A DNA stretch of 64,000 nt from UBA11051 sp964390495. Lineage in GTDB: Bacteria; Armatimonadota; Zipacnadia; Zipacnadales; UBA11051. The position numbers were made by a program, and so were the translations under genes. The stretch covers positions 1 through 64,000 of the forward strand of contig CAYMIN010000017.1 of the NCBI GenBank assembly GCA_964390495.1, given 5' to 3'. Each line of letters opens with the position of its first letter. Positions within the stretch are counted from its first letter, which is position 1. Under the pieces are notes generated by a model. That model was not told the DNA's origin, searched no databases, and saw nothing but the letters and a program-made list of their open reading frames with translations. Of this stretch, positions 1-7,930 are shown piece after piece.

Positions 1-57
1 GTGCGCGAGGGCGGCCACACCGTCGGCGCCGGCGTCGTCACCAAAGTCATCGAGTAG
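1..57 (+). CDS. tuf: Elongation factor Tu, C-terminal end (partial)
   Basis: The first 18 codons and a TAG stop encode the extreme C-terminus of EF-Tu, ending VREGGHTVGAGVVTKVIE. This is the conserved end of domain 3, which contacts aminoacyl-tRNA. The gene starts outside the window. A tuf gene ahead of rpmG, tRNA-Trp, secE and nusG is a common bacterial order, which supports the call. Confidence 0.93.
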   Translation: MREGGHTVGAGVVTKVIE

Positions 58-168
58 GTAACCCGGGCAGGTCATTAGCGCATAGGTCGAGGTTCCCGCA
101 GGCCCTACCGGGTGTGTCTTGGGTCTGTCGAGGGGCAGCCCGAAATACTGGAATGTAGGGAAATTGGT

Positions 169-330
169 ATGCCACAGACAAAGTTTATACTTGCGTGTTC
201 CGAGTGTGACGCGCATAATTATGTTACCTCCAAGAACCGCCAGAATGTGGAGAAGAAGCTGGAGCTGAGCAAGTTCTGTGCGACGTGCAGGCGTCACACC
301 AAGCACGTCGAGACCCGGCTGCGCAAGTAG
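169..330 (+). CDS. rpmG: 50S ribosomal protein L33
   Basis: Small ribosomal protein of the large subunit, 53 residues, the usual size for L33. The sequence begins MPQTKFILACSEC and has two Cys-x2-Cys pairs (CSEC near residue 10, CATC near residue 36), so it is the zinc-binding form. I chose ATG 169 because the in-frame upstream extension to 112 has no similarity to L33. It lies between tuf and tRNA-Trp, 13 bases upstream of the tRNA, so the two are probably co-transcribed. Confidence 0.93.
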   Translation: MPQTKFILACSECDAHNYVTSKNRQNVEKKLELSKFCATCRRHTKHVETRLRK

Positions 331-343
331 GAGTTCAATAAGC

Positions 344-419
<76 letters not shown>

Positions 420-510
420 GGAGTTTCGGCAACCCGCCAGCGCCGCGGGGGTGCTGTGAGGATATATAGGCCGCAGGCGCCAGGGCGTTGAATATGAGCT
501 GGAGAATCTG

Positions 511-747
511 ATGGCAATAGCACAGCGAGACAAAACCGGCTTGGTCAGCCGCATCAAGCGGCCCTTCGGTAACCTTGTCGAGTTTCTGCGGGATGTATGG
601 CTCGAGTTGCAGAGGGTGGCTTGGCCGAGCCATGAGGAAACATACGCCTTCACGATCATCGTGATCATCGCGATCATCATTGTCTCGATCTGGGTCGGTA
701 TCTGGGACCTGGCTTTCACCCGGTTGCTTTCGCTGCTGGATATGTGA
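511..747 (+). CDS. secE: Preprotein translocase subunit SecE
   Basis: Subunit of the SecYEG protein-conducting channel in the inner membrane. The 78-residue product is a short single-span SecE. Residues 20-41 form the amphipathic helix with the conserved E-L-x-R-V-x-W-P-S motif (ELQRVAWPS). One hydrophobic segment follows (about residues 46-72). An ATG at 511 follows a GGAGAA-like ribosome-binding site. The gene lies 47 bases upstream of nusG, the standard secE-nusG pairing. Confidence 0.95.
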   Translation: MAIAQRDKTGLVSRIKRPFGNLVEFLRDVWLELQRVAWPSHEETYAFTIIVIIAIIIVSIWVGIWDLAFTRLLSLLDM

Positions 748-794
748 GGTCGGGGCTAGTGAAGCCCGTTAGCATCATGTGTGAGGAATAGCCG

Positions 795-1319
795 ATGGAC
801 AAGCAGTGGTATGTGGTACATACCCTGACGGGGAAAGAGAACAAGGTCAGGACGAGCATCGAGAAGGTGGCCGAGGCCCGCGACCTGGCTCACCTGCTCG
901 GCCGGATTCTGGTTCCCACAGAGACGGAGATACGCTCGGCGGCCGGCAAGCGGCGGGAGGTGCAGCGCAAGTTGTATCCCGGCTATGTGCTGGTCCAGGC
1001 TCACCTCACCGACGAAATGCGCAATATCATTCAGCAGACCTCCGGCGTCACGCACTTTGTGGGCTCAGGGCCGCGTCCGATGCCTCTGCGGGAGGTCGAG
1101 GTCCGCGAGATTCTCCAGACGATTGGCGAGGAGGCCCAGAGGACAAAAGCGGTTTGGGCGGTGGACCAGAGCGTGCGGGTCACTGAAGGTCCCTTTGCAG
1201 AATTCACGGGCAAGATCGTGGACGTCAATACGGAAAGGGAAACGGTCAAGGTTCTGATCTCCATCTTTGGGCGCGAGACCCCCGTGGAACTGGATTTCAC
1301 GCAGATAGAGAAGCTCTAG
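795..1319 (+). CDS. nusG: Transcription termination/antitermination protein NusG
   Basis: NusG binds RNA polymerase and modulates pausing, Rho termination and transcription-translation coupling. The 174-residue protein has the N-terminal NGN domain starting KQWYVVHTLTGKENKV, the region around KLYPGYVLV, and a C-terminal KOW motif (VTEGPFAEFTGKIVDVN). Length and domain order are standard. It sits between secE and rplK and is expected to belong to the same transcription unit or to flank its boundary. Confidence 0.96.
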   Translation: MDKQWYVVHTLTGKENKVRTSIEKVAEARDLAHLLGRILVPTETEIRSAAGKRREVQRKLYPGYVLVQAHLTDEMRNIIQQTSGVTHFVGSGPRPMPLREVEVREILQTIGEEAQRTKAVWAVDQSVRVTEGPFAEFTGKIVDVNTERETVKVLISIFGRETPVELDFTQIEKL

Positions 1320-1501
1320 CCCGAACAACGCACCAGACGCCTAGCTCGGTCTGAGCGTGGTGGCCGTCGTGCCACGTTCGGTTGGGAAGGCGTTTGCATT
1401 CTTAGCGCCCAGGGCGGCTTCATGGCCGTTGCCGTCCGGTCCACCCATCAGCAATCCGCACAGTTGCACCAGCAAGCCCGACATCGAAGAGGGACACCAG
1501 C
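1320..1501 (+). other. nusG-rplK intergenic leader with a repeat fragment
   Basis: No gene. The stretch includes AGCTCGGTCTGAGCGTGG at 1343-1360, which matches the left arm of the palindromic element at 42006 except for one base. A hairpin CGTGG/CCACG follows around 1355-1375. An rplK leader could lie here, but I do not recognise a specific L1-binding site. Confidence 0.4.
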
Positions 1502-1993
1502 ATGGCAAAAAAGGTTCTGACCATCATCAAGCTCCAGGTGCCGGCCGGTAAGGCCAACCCGGCGCCGCCAGTGGGCCCGGCATTGGGTCAGCACGGCGTA
1601 AACATCATGGAGTTCTGCAAGACCTTCAATGAGAGGACAGCTCAACAGATGGGTGACATCATCCCTGTTGAGATTACCGTCTATCAGGACCGCAGCTTCA
1701 CCTTCATCTGCAAGACGCCGCCGGCTGCCAGCCTGCTGCTGAAGATGGCGAAGGTGGAGAAAGGCTCCGGAGAGCCCAACCGCGCCAAGGTCGGGCAGGT
1801 GACGACTAAGCAGGTGCGGGAGATCGCCCAGCAGAAGATGGAGGACCTCAACGCCCGCGATCTGGAGGCTGCGGCCAAGATCATCGAGGGCACTGCCAGG
1901 AGCATGGGTATCACCGTGGTGCGCGAGGGGGAAGCTGCGCCGCCGCCGGAGCAAGCTGTGGCCGCGGCCAAGGACGAAGAAGCCGACGCATAG
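1502..1993 (+). CDS. rplK: 50S ribosomal protein L11
   Basis: L11 binds 23S rRNA in the GTPase-associated centre. The product has 163 residues, starting MAKKVLTIIKLQVPAGKANP, with the conserved PPVGPALGQHGVNIMEFCK stretch and the C-terminal rRNA-binding domain ending near GTARSMGITV. Compared with the usual length of about 141, it carries an additional Ala/Glu/Pro-rich acidic tail of roughly 20 residues. The rplK-rplA order is canonical. Confidence 0.96.
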   Translation: MAKKVLTIIKLQVPAGKANPAPPVGPALGQHGVNIMEFCKTFNERTAQQMGDIIPVEITVYQDRSFTFICKTPPAASLLLKMAKVEKGSGEPNRAKVGQVTTKQVREIAQQKMEDLNARDLEAAAKIIEGTARSMGITVVREGEAAPPPEQAVAAAKDEEADA

Positions 1994-2174
1994 TATCACC
2001 TGCTAGCTTGCCCTGGGGTGTCTGATACTGCTTATGGTCGTGTCCATTCAGGCGTTACCTGCCACGGGCTGCGCACAGCCGCTGCTTGCACATCATAGCC
2101 GTGGCGGCGGGAGCAGAGGTGCAGGTAGCCCGACGATTGTGACACATACAATGGCGCACAAGTGAGTGAGACGG

Positions 2175-2870
2175 ATGGCCAAAGCGAGTGGTCGCTACGC
2201 GACCCTAGTCGAGAAAGTTGACAAGGCGCGCTACTATAGTCCCGAGGCGGCAGTCGGGCTGGTCAAGGAAATGGCGACGGCGAACTTCGACGAGACGGTG
2301 GAGATAGCCGTCAAGCTCGGGGTTGATCCGGGTAAGGGCGACCAGAATGTGCGCGGGACGATGGTGCTGCCGCACGGGACCGGGAAGGTGCCGAGGGTGG
2401 CGGTATTTGCCGAGGGCGAGGCGGCTCAGGCCGCTGAGGAAGCCGGGGCCGATCGTGTGGGGAGCGAGGACCTAGTCGGCGCAATCGAGGCAGGCTGGGA
2501 GGAGTTTGACGTGCTGGTGGCGCACCCGGCGTTGATGCAGACGGTGGGTCGCCTGGGCCGCACGCTGGGCCCCCGGATGCCGAATAAGAAGGCCGGCAAT
2601 ATCACCGAAGATGTTGGGGCGGCTGTCAGCAATCTCAAGGCCGGCAAGATTGAGTTCCGCATGGACCGCGGGGCGGTGATCCACCTGCCGGTAGGCAAGG
2701 CCTCTTTCACTGCTCAGCAGCTTCTGGAGAATCTGCAGGCGCTTATCGAGTCGCTGGTGGCTGCGCGCCCGCCGGGCGTACCGGGTCGCTTTATCCAGTC
2801 GGCGAGTCTCTGCTCCAGCATGGGTCCCGCCGTCAAGCTTGACCTGCGCGAGCTGGTTGGGATAAAATAG
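2175..2870 (+). CDS. rplA: 50S ribosomal protein L1
   Basis: L1 forms the mobile stalk of the large subunit and often represses its own operon. The 231-residue product begins MAKASGRYATL and contains the signature region TLGPRMPNKKAGN, plus typical L1 sequence VRGTMVLPHGTGK. I chose ATG 2175 rather than the GTG at 2166, because L1 proteins usually start MAK. It is downstream of rplK, separated by about 180 bases that show no gene. Confidence 0.95.
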   Translation: MAKASGRYATLVEKVDKARYYSPEAAVGLVKEMATANFDETVEIAVKLGVDPGKGDQNVRGTMVLPHGTGKVPRVAVFAEGEAAQAAEEAGADRVGSEDLVGAIEAGWEEFDVLVAHPALMQTVGRLGRTLGPRMPNKKAGNITEDVGAAVSNLKAGKIEFRMDRGAVIHLPVGKASFTAQQLLENLQALIESLVAARPPGVPGRFIQSASLCSSMGPAVKLDLRELVGIK

Positions 2871-3136
2871 TCTGGTCGTAATAAGCCGGTGTCGCGAAAA
2901 AACCTGAATGCTAACCGCGGCCGAAGACAGCGGGTGCTGTCAATAAGCTTAATGAACGGAAACGTTCGCCAGCCGAGGTCGGAGTTACCCCGTGGTTAAT
3001 CATGACCGCTCAGTTGCTCTGAGCCGTCTTGTTAGTCACACAGCACCATCAAGGGGAGCCCGACATGCGGCTCCCCTGCTTGGTTGCGCTCGGGGGACGG
3101 CTTGTGGCCAGCGGCTAGGCAAAGGGGGCGTATATA
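2871..3136 (+). promoter_or_regulatory. rplJ leader (putative L10 leader RNA) with GC-rich hairpin
   Basis: This non-coding stretch separates rplA from rplJL. It contains a strong hairpin at 3052-3077, AGGGGAGCC and GGCTCCCCT separated by eight bases, with no T-run. In many bacteria this position holds the L10 leader, which L10-(L7/L12) binds to repress translation. The assignment rests on position and on the hairpin; the kink-turn was not worked out. Confidence 0.5.
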
Positions 3137-3667
3137 TTGCCGACAGAGCAGAAGCGCCAGATAGTTGCGGAATTGAAGCAGGCCATCGAAGCCAGCACAA
3201 GTCTGTACATTGCCGAGTTCGCGCAGCTTTCGGCCAATGACATGGGAGCATTGCGCGGCGAGGTCAGAGAGGCCGATGCCCAGTTGGTGGTGGTCAAGAA
3301 TCGGCTTTTCCAGCTTGCGCTTGAGGGCACCGAGGCCGCAGCGATGGTCGAGTTGATGGCCGGTCCCAGGGCGGTGGTGTTTTGCTACGGAGACGCGATT
3401 GCCCCGGCCAAGGCGATTAGCAAATTCGCTCAGGAACACGGTGGCAACATCGTTCTCAAGGCCGGGTTTGCCCATGGGCAGCTTCTCGATGAGCAGCAGG
3501 CCAACCGCATGGCGACTTTGCCGTCGCGCCAGGAGTTACTGGCCGGCGTGGTCAACGGCGTCGCTGCGCCGCTGATGGATCTGGTCTATACCCTCAGTGG
3601 ATTGGTTTCAGATCTGGTATTCACCTTGCAGGCGGTTGCGGACCAGAAGACGGAGAGCGCCGCCTAG
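3137..3667 (+). CDS. rplJ: 50S ribosomal protein L10
   Basis: L10 anchors L7/L12 dimers on the ribosome stalk. The 176-residue product starts with TTG at 3137, eight bases after the AAAGGGGG ribosome-binding site; no ATG lies at the expected position. The N-terminal rRNA-binding domain includes LKQAIEASTSLYIAEFAQL and VVVKNRLFQLAL. The C-terminal helix (about residues 135-170) is where L7/L12 dimers would bind. rplL follows after 160 bases. Confidence 0.94.
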   Translation: MPTEQKRQIVAELKQAIEASTSLYIAEFAQLSANDMGALRGEVREADAQLVVVKNRLFQLALEGTEAAAMVELMAGPRAVVFCYGDAIAPAKAISKFAQEHGGNIVLKAGFAHGQLLDEQQANRMATLPSRQELLAGVVNGVAAPLMDLVYTLSGLVSDLVFTLQAVADQKTESAA

Positions 3668-3827
3668 TACAAGCGGCGGTGACTGCCAGTCCAGCGCCTG
3701 CAAGTCTTTGACATTAAGCGTAAACCCAAATGCCGCGTAGGCCGGGCTTGCTGCAGGCTCTCAACCTGCCGACCGTGAGGCTACCGAACGGTCGAGCAGC
3801 GGCCCGACACCAATGGAGGTTGGAACA

Positions 3828-4199
3828 ATGTCGGTTGACGAGATTATCGAGGCAATAGACGGCTTAACCGTACTGGAGCTCGTGGACTTGAAGGACAAGC
3901 TACAGGAGAAGTACGGCGTGACGGCTGCCGCCCCGGTTGCGGTGGCTGCGGCCGGAGCTGCGCCAGCCGCTGAGGAGGAGGAGAAGTTCGCCTTCACTGT
4001 GGTTCTCGAGAGCGAGGGCGCCAACAAGATCCAGGTTATCAAGGCCGTTCGCGAGCTAACCAGCCTGGGTCTCAAGGAGGCCAAGGACCTGGTCGAATCG
4101 GCGCCTGGGGCAGTGGTGGCCGAGGAGGTGCCCAAAGAAGACGCCGAGCGCATCCAGAAGGCCCTGGAAGAGGCCGGCGCCGAGGTCAAGGTCGACTAG
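3828..4199 (+). CDS. rplL: 50S ribosomal protein L7/L12
   Basis: Stalk protein that recruits translation factors. The 123-residue product begins MSVDEIIEAIDGLTVLEL, followed by an Ala-rich hinge (about residues 36-55) and the conserved C-terminal domain ending EEAGAEVKVD. ATG 3828 is preceded by GGAGG at 3815-3819 with an 8-base gap, so it is preferred over the in-frame ATG at 3813. The gene normally followed by rpoB is followed here by a TPR-like gene. Confidence 0.96.
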   Translation: MSVDEIIEAIDGLTVLELVDLKDKLQEKYGVTAAAPVAVAAAGAAPAAEEEEKFAFTVVLESEGANKIQVIKAVRELTSLGLKEAKDLVESAPGAVVAEEVPKEDAERIQKALEEAGAEVKVD

Positions 4200-4344
4200 G
4201 GCGGTCTGTCGGCTTATCCGCCTGACTAGCGTGGCAATACTCTGACATTGTCAAGACGATTGCTCAGGGGGAGGATTCGGTGTCTGCTGTGGGGAATTGT
4301 CTGACGGTGCGGAACGGTCGGCTGTTGAGCAGGGTGAGAAGTTG

Positions 4345-5217
4345 ATGGACCGGGAGAGAATGGACGCAATCCACGAAAAGTTGCAGCAGCTCCAGCAGTG
4401 GGAGACGGTAAGTCTGTTCAGCCAGGCTTTCTACCAGTTCATCGCGGCCGAGCTGGCTGAGGAAGATGCGGGTGCGGGGAGTGTGACGGTGGCGTTTGCG
4501 GACCTGCTGGCTGCCGAGGTCAACTACCACCGCCGGCTGGCGGTGCTGGCTGATCAGGACGAAATGGCCGTGGGGGACTTGCGCTCCCTGGCGGAGAAGC
4601 GGCGTGTGAACCTGGAGGCGATCGCTGAGACGGTAGCAAACGCGCTGGCCAGCAAGCGCGAGGTCCAGGGGATCCAGCACTTGCTGCTGGCGGAGTGTTA
4701 CTACCACCAGCGCAAGACCCACAGGGTTGTGGAGCATCTGCGCGCGGCCATTGAGTGCGGACTGGACCATCATCTGATCCACTTCGCGCTGGGGTACAAT
4801 ATCTACGCGCTGGCCGTGGAGGACTTCACAATCGCCGATGACCGCGAGAGCGGCCTGGCTATCACGGACCAGATCGCCTTCCAGCAGTACTGCCTGGTTG
4901 CGGCTTCGGCGTTCGAGGCCAGCTTGTCCGGCACGGCATTTGATGCGCAGGTTTACTGGTGGATGGGTCAGGTGCTCGAGAGCATCGGGATGGTGGATGC
5001 GGCGGGCGACCTACACCAGCAAGTGGCGCAGGCTGAGGCCGAGCTTGAGCCGGATGACGAGGAGACGGCACCCTATCTGTCGGAGCTCGAGGAAGCCGCC
5101 GAGGCGCTAATGCACCTGCAGCAGATCAGCAAACAGGAGATTCAGGAGGCAGCGGAGTTGCTGCGCGGCAGCTTCTCGCTGTCCGAAGTCCTCGGTTACG
5201 AGCCTGGTGAGGAATAG
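4345..5217 (+). CDS. Hypothetical helical protein, TPR-like
   Basis: I do not recognise this 290-residue soluble protein. It is rich in Leu, Ala, Glu and Gln and has repeated helix pairs resembling tetratricopeptide repeats, for example LLAECYYHQRKTHRVVEHL (residues about 110-128) and VYWWMGQVLESIGMVDAAG (about 210-228). It ends in an acidic stretch. ATG 4345 follows AGGGTGAG; an upstream TTG at 4297 is less likely. It lies 145 bases after rplL, in the place where rpoB is normally found, and may be co-transcribed with the ribosomal operon. A scaffold role is only inference. Confidence 0.8.
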   Translation: MDRERMDAIHEKLQQLQQWETVSLFSQAFYQFIAAELAEEDAGAGSVTVAFADLLAAEVNYHRRLAVLADQDEMAVGDLRSLAEKRRVNLEAIAETVANALASKREVQGIQHLLLAECYYHQRKTHRVVEHLRAAIECGLDHHLIHFALGYNIYALAVEDFTIADDRESGLAITDQIAFQQYCLVAASAFEASLSGTAFDAQVYWWMGQVLESIGMVDAAGDLHQQVAQAEAELEPDDEETAPYLSELEEAAEALMHLQQISKQEIQEAAELLRGSFSLSEVLGYEPGEE

Positions 5218-5256
5218 GCTGGGGCAAGCTCTGTGGCCGATTGCAGGTTTGGGGAC

Positions 5257-5285
5257 TTGGTACGGAATCTATTGTGTGCTATAAT
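5257..5285 (+). promoter_or_regulatory. Predicted sigma-70 promoter for the Pro-rich lipoprotein gene
   Basis: TTGGTA at 5257-5262 and a perfect TATAAT at 5280-5285 are separated by 17 bases. The predicted start of transcription is about 70 bases upstream of ATG 5362. Confidence 0.6.
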
Positions 5286-5361
5286 GTTGCAAGCCGTTGG
5301 ATGCAAGATCTGCAAACCGCAAGATCGCGTAAAGGTCAGACAACACGAAAGGATGGTATGT

Positions 5362-5667
5362 ATGTACAGGCTAGTGGCAATAGCGGTACTGGCTTTGGCG
5401 CTGGTTCTGGCGATGGCAGCAGCTAGCGGCTGCGCGAAGAAGCCGCCGCCACCGCCGCCTCCGCCACCCGAGCCGGGAATGATGCCCGAGCCGCCGATGC
5501 CGCCCGAAGAGGCTCCTCCTGTTCCTCCGGAGGAAGTAGCTCCGCCTGAAGAGGGCGCGCCCGCAGGAGAGGTAGCGCCCGAGGGCGAGGCGGCAGAAGG
5601 AGCGCCTGCGGAGGGGGCTCCCGCCGAGGTTCCGGTTCCCGAAGAGCCAGCACCCCCAGGCGGGTAA
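5362..5667 (+). CDS. Small Pro/Glu-rich lipoprotein
   Basis: The 101-residue product has a hydrophobic signal peptide starting MYRLVAIAVLALALVLAMA and a lipobox ending A-S-G-C, so it is probably a lipid-anchored exported protein. The mature part starts CAKK, followed by a run of nine prolines, and then low-complexity Pro/Glu/Ala sequence. I chose ATG 5362, preceded by AAAGGA at 5348-5353. It has its own predicted promoter and a strong terminator. The function is unknown; a flexible periplasmic spacer is possible. Confidence 0.75.
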   Translation: MYRLVAIAVLALALVLAMAAASGCAKKPPPPPPPPPEPGMMPEPPMPPEEAPPVPPEEVAPPEEGAPAGEVAPEGEAAEGAPAEGAPAEVPVPEEPAPPGG

Positions 5668-5735
5668 CTACAGGCAATCCTCGCCAAAAGGAGCCGGGAT
5701 CAACCCATATCAAGATCCTAGCTCCCAGAACACTC

Positions 5736-5767
5736 AACAGCCCTGGGCTTAGCCAGGGCTGTTTTTC
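5736..5767 (+). terminator. Rho-independent terminator
   Basis: An 11-bp stem, AACAGCCCTGG paired with CCAGGGCTGTT around a 6-base loop, runs into TTTTT. It lies 68 bases after the lipoprotein stop codon and ends the plus-strand unit. Confidence 0.9.
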
Positions 5768-5824
5768 TGTCTGAGTTGGAGGCATCCGTCAACGCGGTAG
5801 CCGCGCGGCTCTTGGCGCCGGAGG

Positions 5825-6361
5825 TCAGTACGAACCGTCAAGCAACTGCGGCGCGAATGGCTCCAGGTAGTCGCGCCAGGCCTCGTTGCGCAACGCCGCG
5901 CGGAAGGTGGCAAAGCTCAGATACGGTATGAACCGGGGCCGCCGCGGCCGCTTGACTAGTTTCATCCCGGCCTGGCGCGGCGTGCGGTTACCTTTCTTAT
6001 TGTTACAGTGCCGGCAGCAGGTGACCAGGTTTTCCCAGCTATGGCGCCCGCCTTGCTCCCGTGGTATAACATGGTCTATGGTCAGGTCGCGTGCCGATTT
6101 GGCGCAATACTGGCACTTGTGGTCGTCACGCGCCAGGATCGCGCGCCGCGAGAGCTTGATCTCCGGCAAGGGCCGCGAAATGTAGTCATACAGCCGCACC
6201 ACACTGGGCATTCGGATCTGTTGGCTCGGAGAACGCAGCATCGCACTATCGTGCTCCACCGTCAACGCCTTGCCGGTGTAGATGAGCGCGATGGCGCGCT
6301 GCCAATTACAAATATGCAGCGGCTCATAGTTCTGATTGAGTACCAGTACTCTCCCATCCAT
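5825..6361 (-). CDS. HNH endonuclease family protein
   Basis: The 178-residue product matches the small HNH nucleases found in cyanobacteria and Chloroflexi. It starts MDGRVLVLNQNYEPLHICNW. A zinc-finger-like HNH core is visible: CQYC (about residue 95), the catalytic segment TIDHVIPREQGG, then N in WENLVTCC and a second Cys pair CRHCNNKKG. The natural role of this family is unclear; it is not necessarily a restriction enzyme. No restriction or mobile genes are adjacent. The gene follows a predicted RNA locus whose terminator lies 50 bases upstream of this start. Confidence 0.85.
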   Translation of the reverse strand: MDGRVLVLNQNYEPLHICNWQRAIALIYTGKALTVEHDSAMLRSPSQQIRMPSVVRLYDYISRPLPEIKLSRRAILARDDHKCQYCAKSARDLTIDHVIPREQGGRHSWENLVTCCRHCNNKKGNRTPRQAGMKLVKRPRRPRFIPYLSFATFRAALRNEAWRDYLEPFAPQLLDGSY

Positions 6362-6410
6362 AAGAGCGAGCGAACCTCCGACACCTATGCCTGCTGACTA
6401 TCGGTGCAAT

Positions 6411-6449
6411 GAAAAAGCCCACCTGGGCGATATCTCCGACAGTGGGCTT
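6411..6449 (-). terminator. Rho-independent terminator of the putative RNA
   Basis: On the minus strand AAGCCCAC pairs with GTGGGCTT around a 19-base loop and is followed by TTTTTC overlapping the stem base. It stops transcription just upstream of the HNH gene. Confidence 0.65.
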
Positions 6450-6661
6450 ACACATCCTCTAAAGCGGCGATCGCGAGCATCGCTGGTGATACCCACTGGC
6501 GTATCCGAAAATGTGCGGCCTGATGCAGCACAGCACTTGCCGCGTTACCCGGCCGCACGGCGGCTATGAGCATCCCCCAGTTGAGAGATTCTAGATAGCG
6601 TGTTGGCATGTTGGTAGCAAGAACTACTTGCGCCCCTCGGTATTGCTGCAGTGGCTCAATA
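6411..6661 (-). ncRNA. Putative structured non-coding RNA, about 250 nt
   Basis: This stretch between tgt and the HNH gene has no convincing ORF but is bounded by a consensus promoter (6668-6697) and a terminator-like hairpin (6411-6449) on the minus strand. Internally the transcript can form the 8-bp stem GTGCGGCC/GGCCGCAC enclosing a second stem GCGGCA/TGCTGC, a GATAC/GTATC hairpin and GCGAT/ATCGC. It lacks the SRP Alu/domain IV core, the tmRNA ends and the RNase P P4 motifs as far as I can see. A 6S RNA, an unrecognised small RNA, or an attenuated leader of the HNH gene are the alternatives. Confidence 0.5.
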
Positions 6662-6667
6662 GCCCTG

Positions 6668-6697
6668 ATATTAGCAAATCACCCGAGAGGCTGTCAA
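6668..6697 (-). promoter_or_regulatory. Sigma-70 promoter of the putative RNA
   Basis: On the minus strand a perfect TTGACA (6697-6692) and TAATAT (6673-6668) are separated by 18 bases. The promoter lies just after the tgt stop codon, so it drives something downstream of tgt independently. Confidence 0.75.
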
Positions 6698-6728
6698 GCC
6701 ACAGTCGGCTGGGAGGGCCGGGCCGGCG

Positions 6729-7859
6729 TCATTTGGTCGGATTGTGGTGGTCGGCCTCGCGTACGGTCCAGGCAGTCAGCCGCGCCTCCAACTCATCCAG
6801 GCGGCCTGCGGCGATTGCCTCACGCATCCGGGCCATCAAGTCGGCGTAGAAGCGCAGATTGTGCAGGCTGAGAAGCTGCCAGGCGGCGGCCTCGCCATTG
6901 CGATGCAGGTGATGCAGATAGGCGCGCGAGTAGTTGGTGCAGGCGGGGCAGGAGCAATCCTCATCAATCGGCCGTTCGTCAGTGCTGAACTCGCGGCGGG
7001 TGATCTTCAGCGGCCCCTGCCAGGTCATCAGGCTTCCGTGTCGGGCGTTACGGGTGGGCAGGACGCAGTCGAAGAGGTCGGCTCCGAGCCGCACACATGC
7101 CAGCATGTCCAGCGGGGTGCCTACTCCCATAACGTAGCGGGGCGCTGCGGACGGCAGTTCGGGCATCGCGGCTTCCAGCGCGGCCAGCATCTCGGCCTTG
7201 CTTTCGCCCACCGACAGTCCGCCGATGGCATAGCCGTCAAAGCCGATAGCCGCCGTGGCCGAGGCACTGCGCGCCCGCAAATCGTGATAGACTCCGCCCT
7301 GCACGATCCCGAACAAGGCCTGCCGGGGGTCGCTATGCGCCTGCTTGCAGCGCAGCGCCCAGCGCGCCGTGCGCTCGACCGAGGCCGCCACGTAGTCCTC
7401 TGCAGCGGGATACGCCACACACTCGTCAAGCACCGTCGCCACATCGCCGCCCAGTTGATTCTGCAGCTCCACCGACTTCTCCGGCGACAGCTTCAGCAGC
7501 TCGCCGCTGAGGTGCGACCGGAAACTGAAGCCGGCCTCACTGACACCGGAGTTGGCGGCGATGGAGAAGGCCTGGAAGCCGCCGCTGTCGGTCATCAGCG
7601 CTCCCGGCCAGGACATGAAGCGGTGCAGCCCGCCGGCTGCAGCAACCAGCTCGGTGCCCGGCCGCTGCCACAGGTGGTAGGCGTTGCAGATCATCACCTG
7701 GAGGCCCTGCTCGGCGATCAGATGCGGCGGGCAGGCCTTGACTACGGCCAGACTGGCGCAGGGCATGAAGGCGGGCGTGCTGACGGTGGCATGAGTCAGT
7801 CGCAGCTTCCCGCAGCGCGACTGGTCCGGCCCCTCGGCTGTAATCGCGAACTCAAGCAC
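6729..7859 (-). CDS. tgt: tRNA-guanine transglycosylase
   Basis: Exchanges the wobble guanine of GUN-anticodon tRNAs for a queuine precursor. The 376-residue protein has the family landmarks: TDSGGFQ with the first catalytic Asp (about residue 91), GIVQGGVY, the nucleophile region LFDCVLPTRNARHG, and a zinc site C-x-C-x2-C (CSCPAC) followed by SRAYLHHL with the His ligand. Some motifs diverge: the usual PVGTxGTVK reads PCASLAVVK, and GNTxHL reads CNAYHL. queA lies upstream in the same direction, with one small membrane protein gene between them. Confidence 0.93.
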   Translation of the reverse strand: MLEFAITAEGPDQSRCGKLRLTHATVSTPAFMPCASLAVVKACPPHLIAEQGLQVMICNAYHLWQRPGTELVAAAGGLHRFMSWPGALMTDSGGFQAFSIAANSGVSEAGFSFRSHLSGELLKLSPEKSVELQNQLGGDVATVLDECVAYPAAEDYVAASVERTARWALRCKQAHSDPRQALFGIVQGGVYHDLRARSASATAAIGFDGYAIGGLSVGESKAEMLAALEAAMPELPSAAPRYVMGVGTPLDMLACVRLGADLFDCVLPTRNARHGSLMTWQGPLKITRREFSTDERPIDEDCSCPACTNYSRAYLHHLHRNGEAAAWQLLSLHNLRFYADLMARMREAIAAGRLDELEARLTAWTVREADHHNPTK

Positions 7860-7930
7860 CTCAATACTCCATTCAGATAATCAGCATCCGCTAGACCGAG
7901 GCGAACGTTGTTTCGCCCGCCATCCGAGTG

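Noticed and set aside
6744..7880. Long open frame antisense to tgt
   Set aside because: It lies entirely across tgt on the other strand and its translation has no family features. GC-rich genes commonly give such shadow frames.
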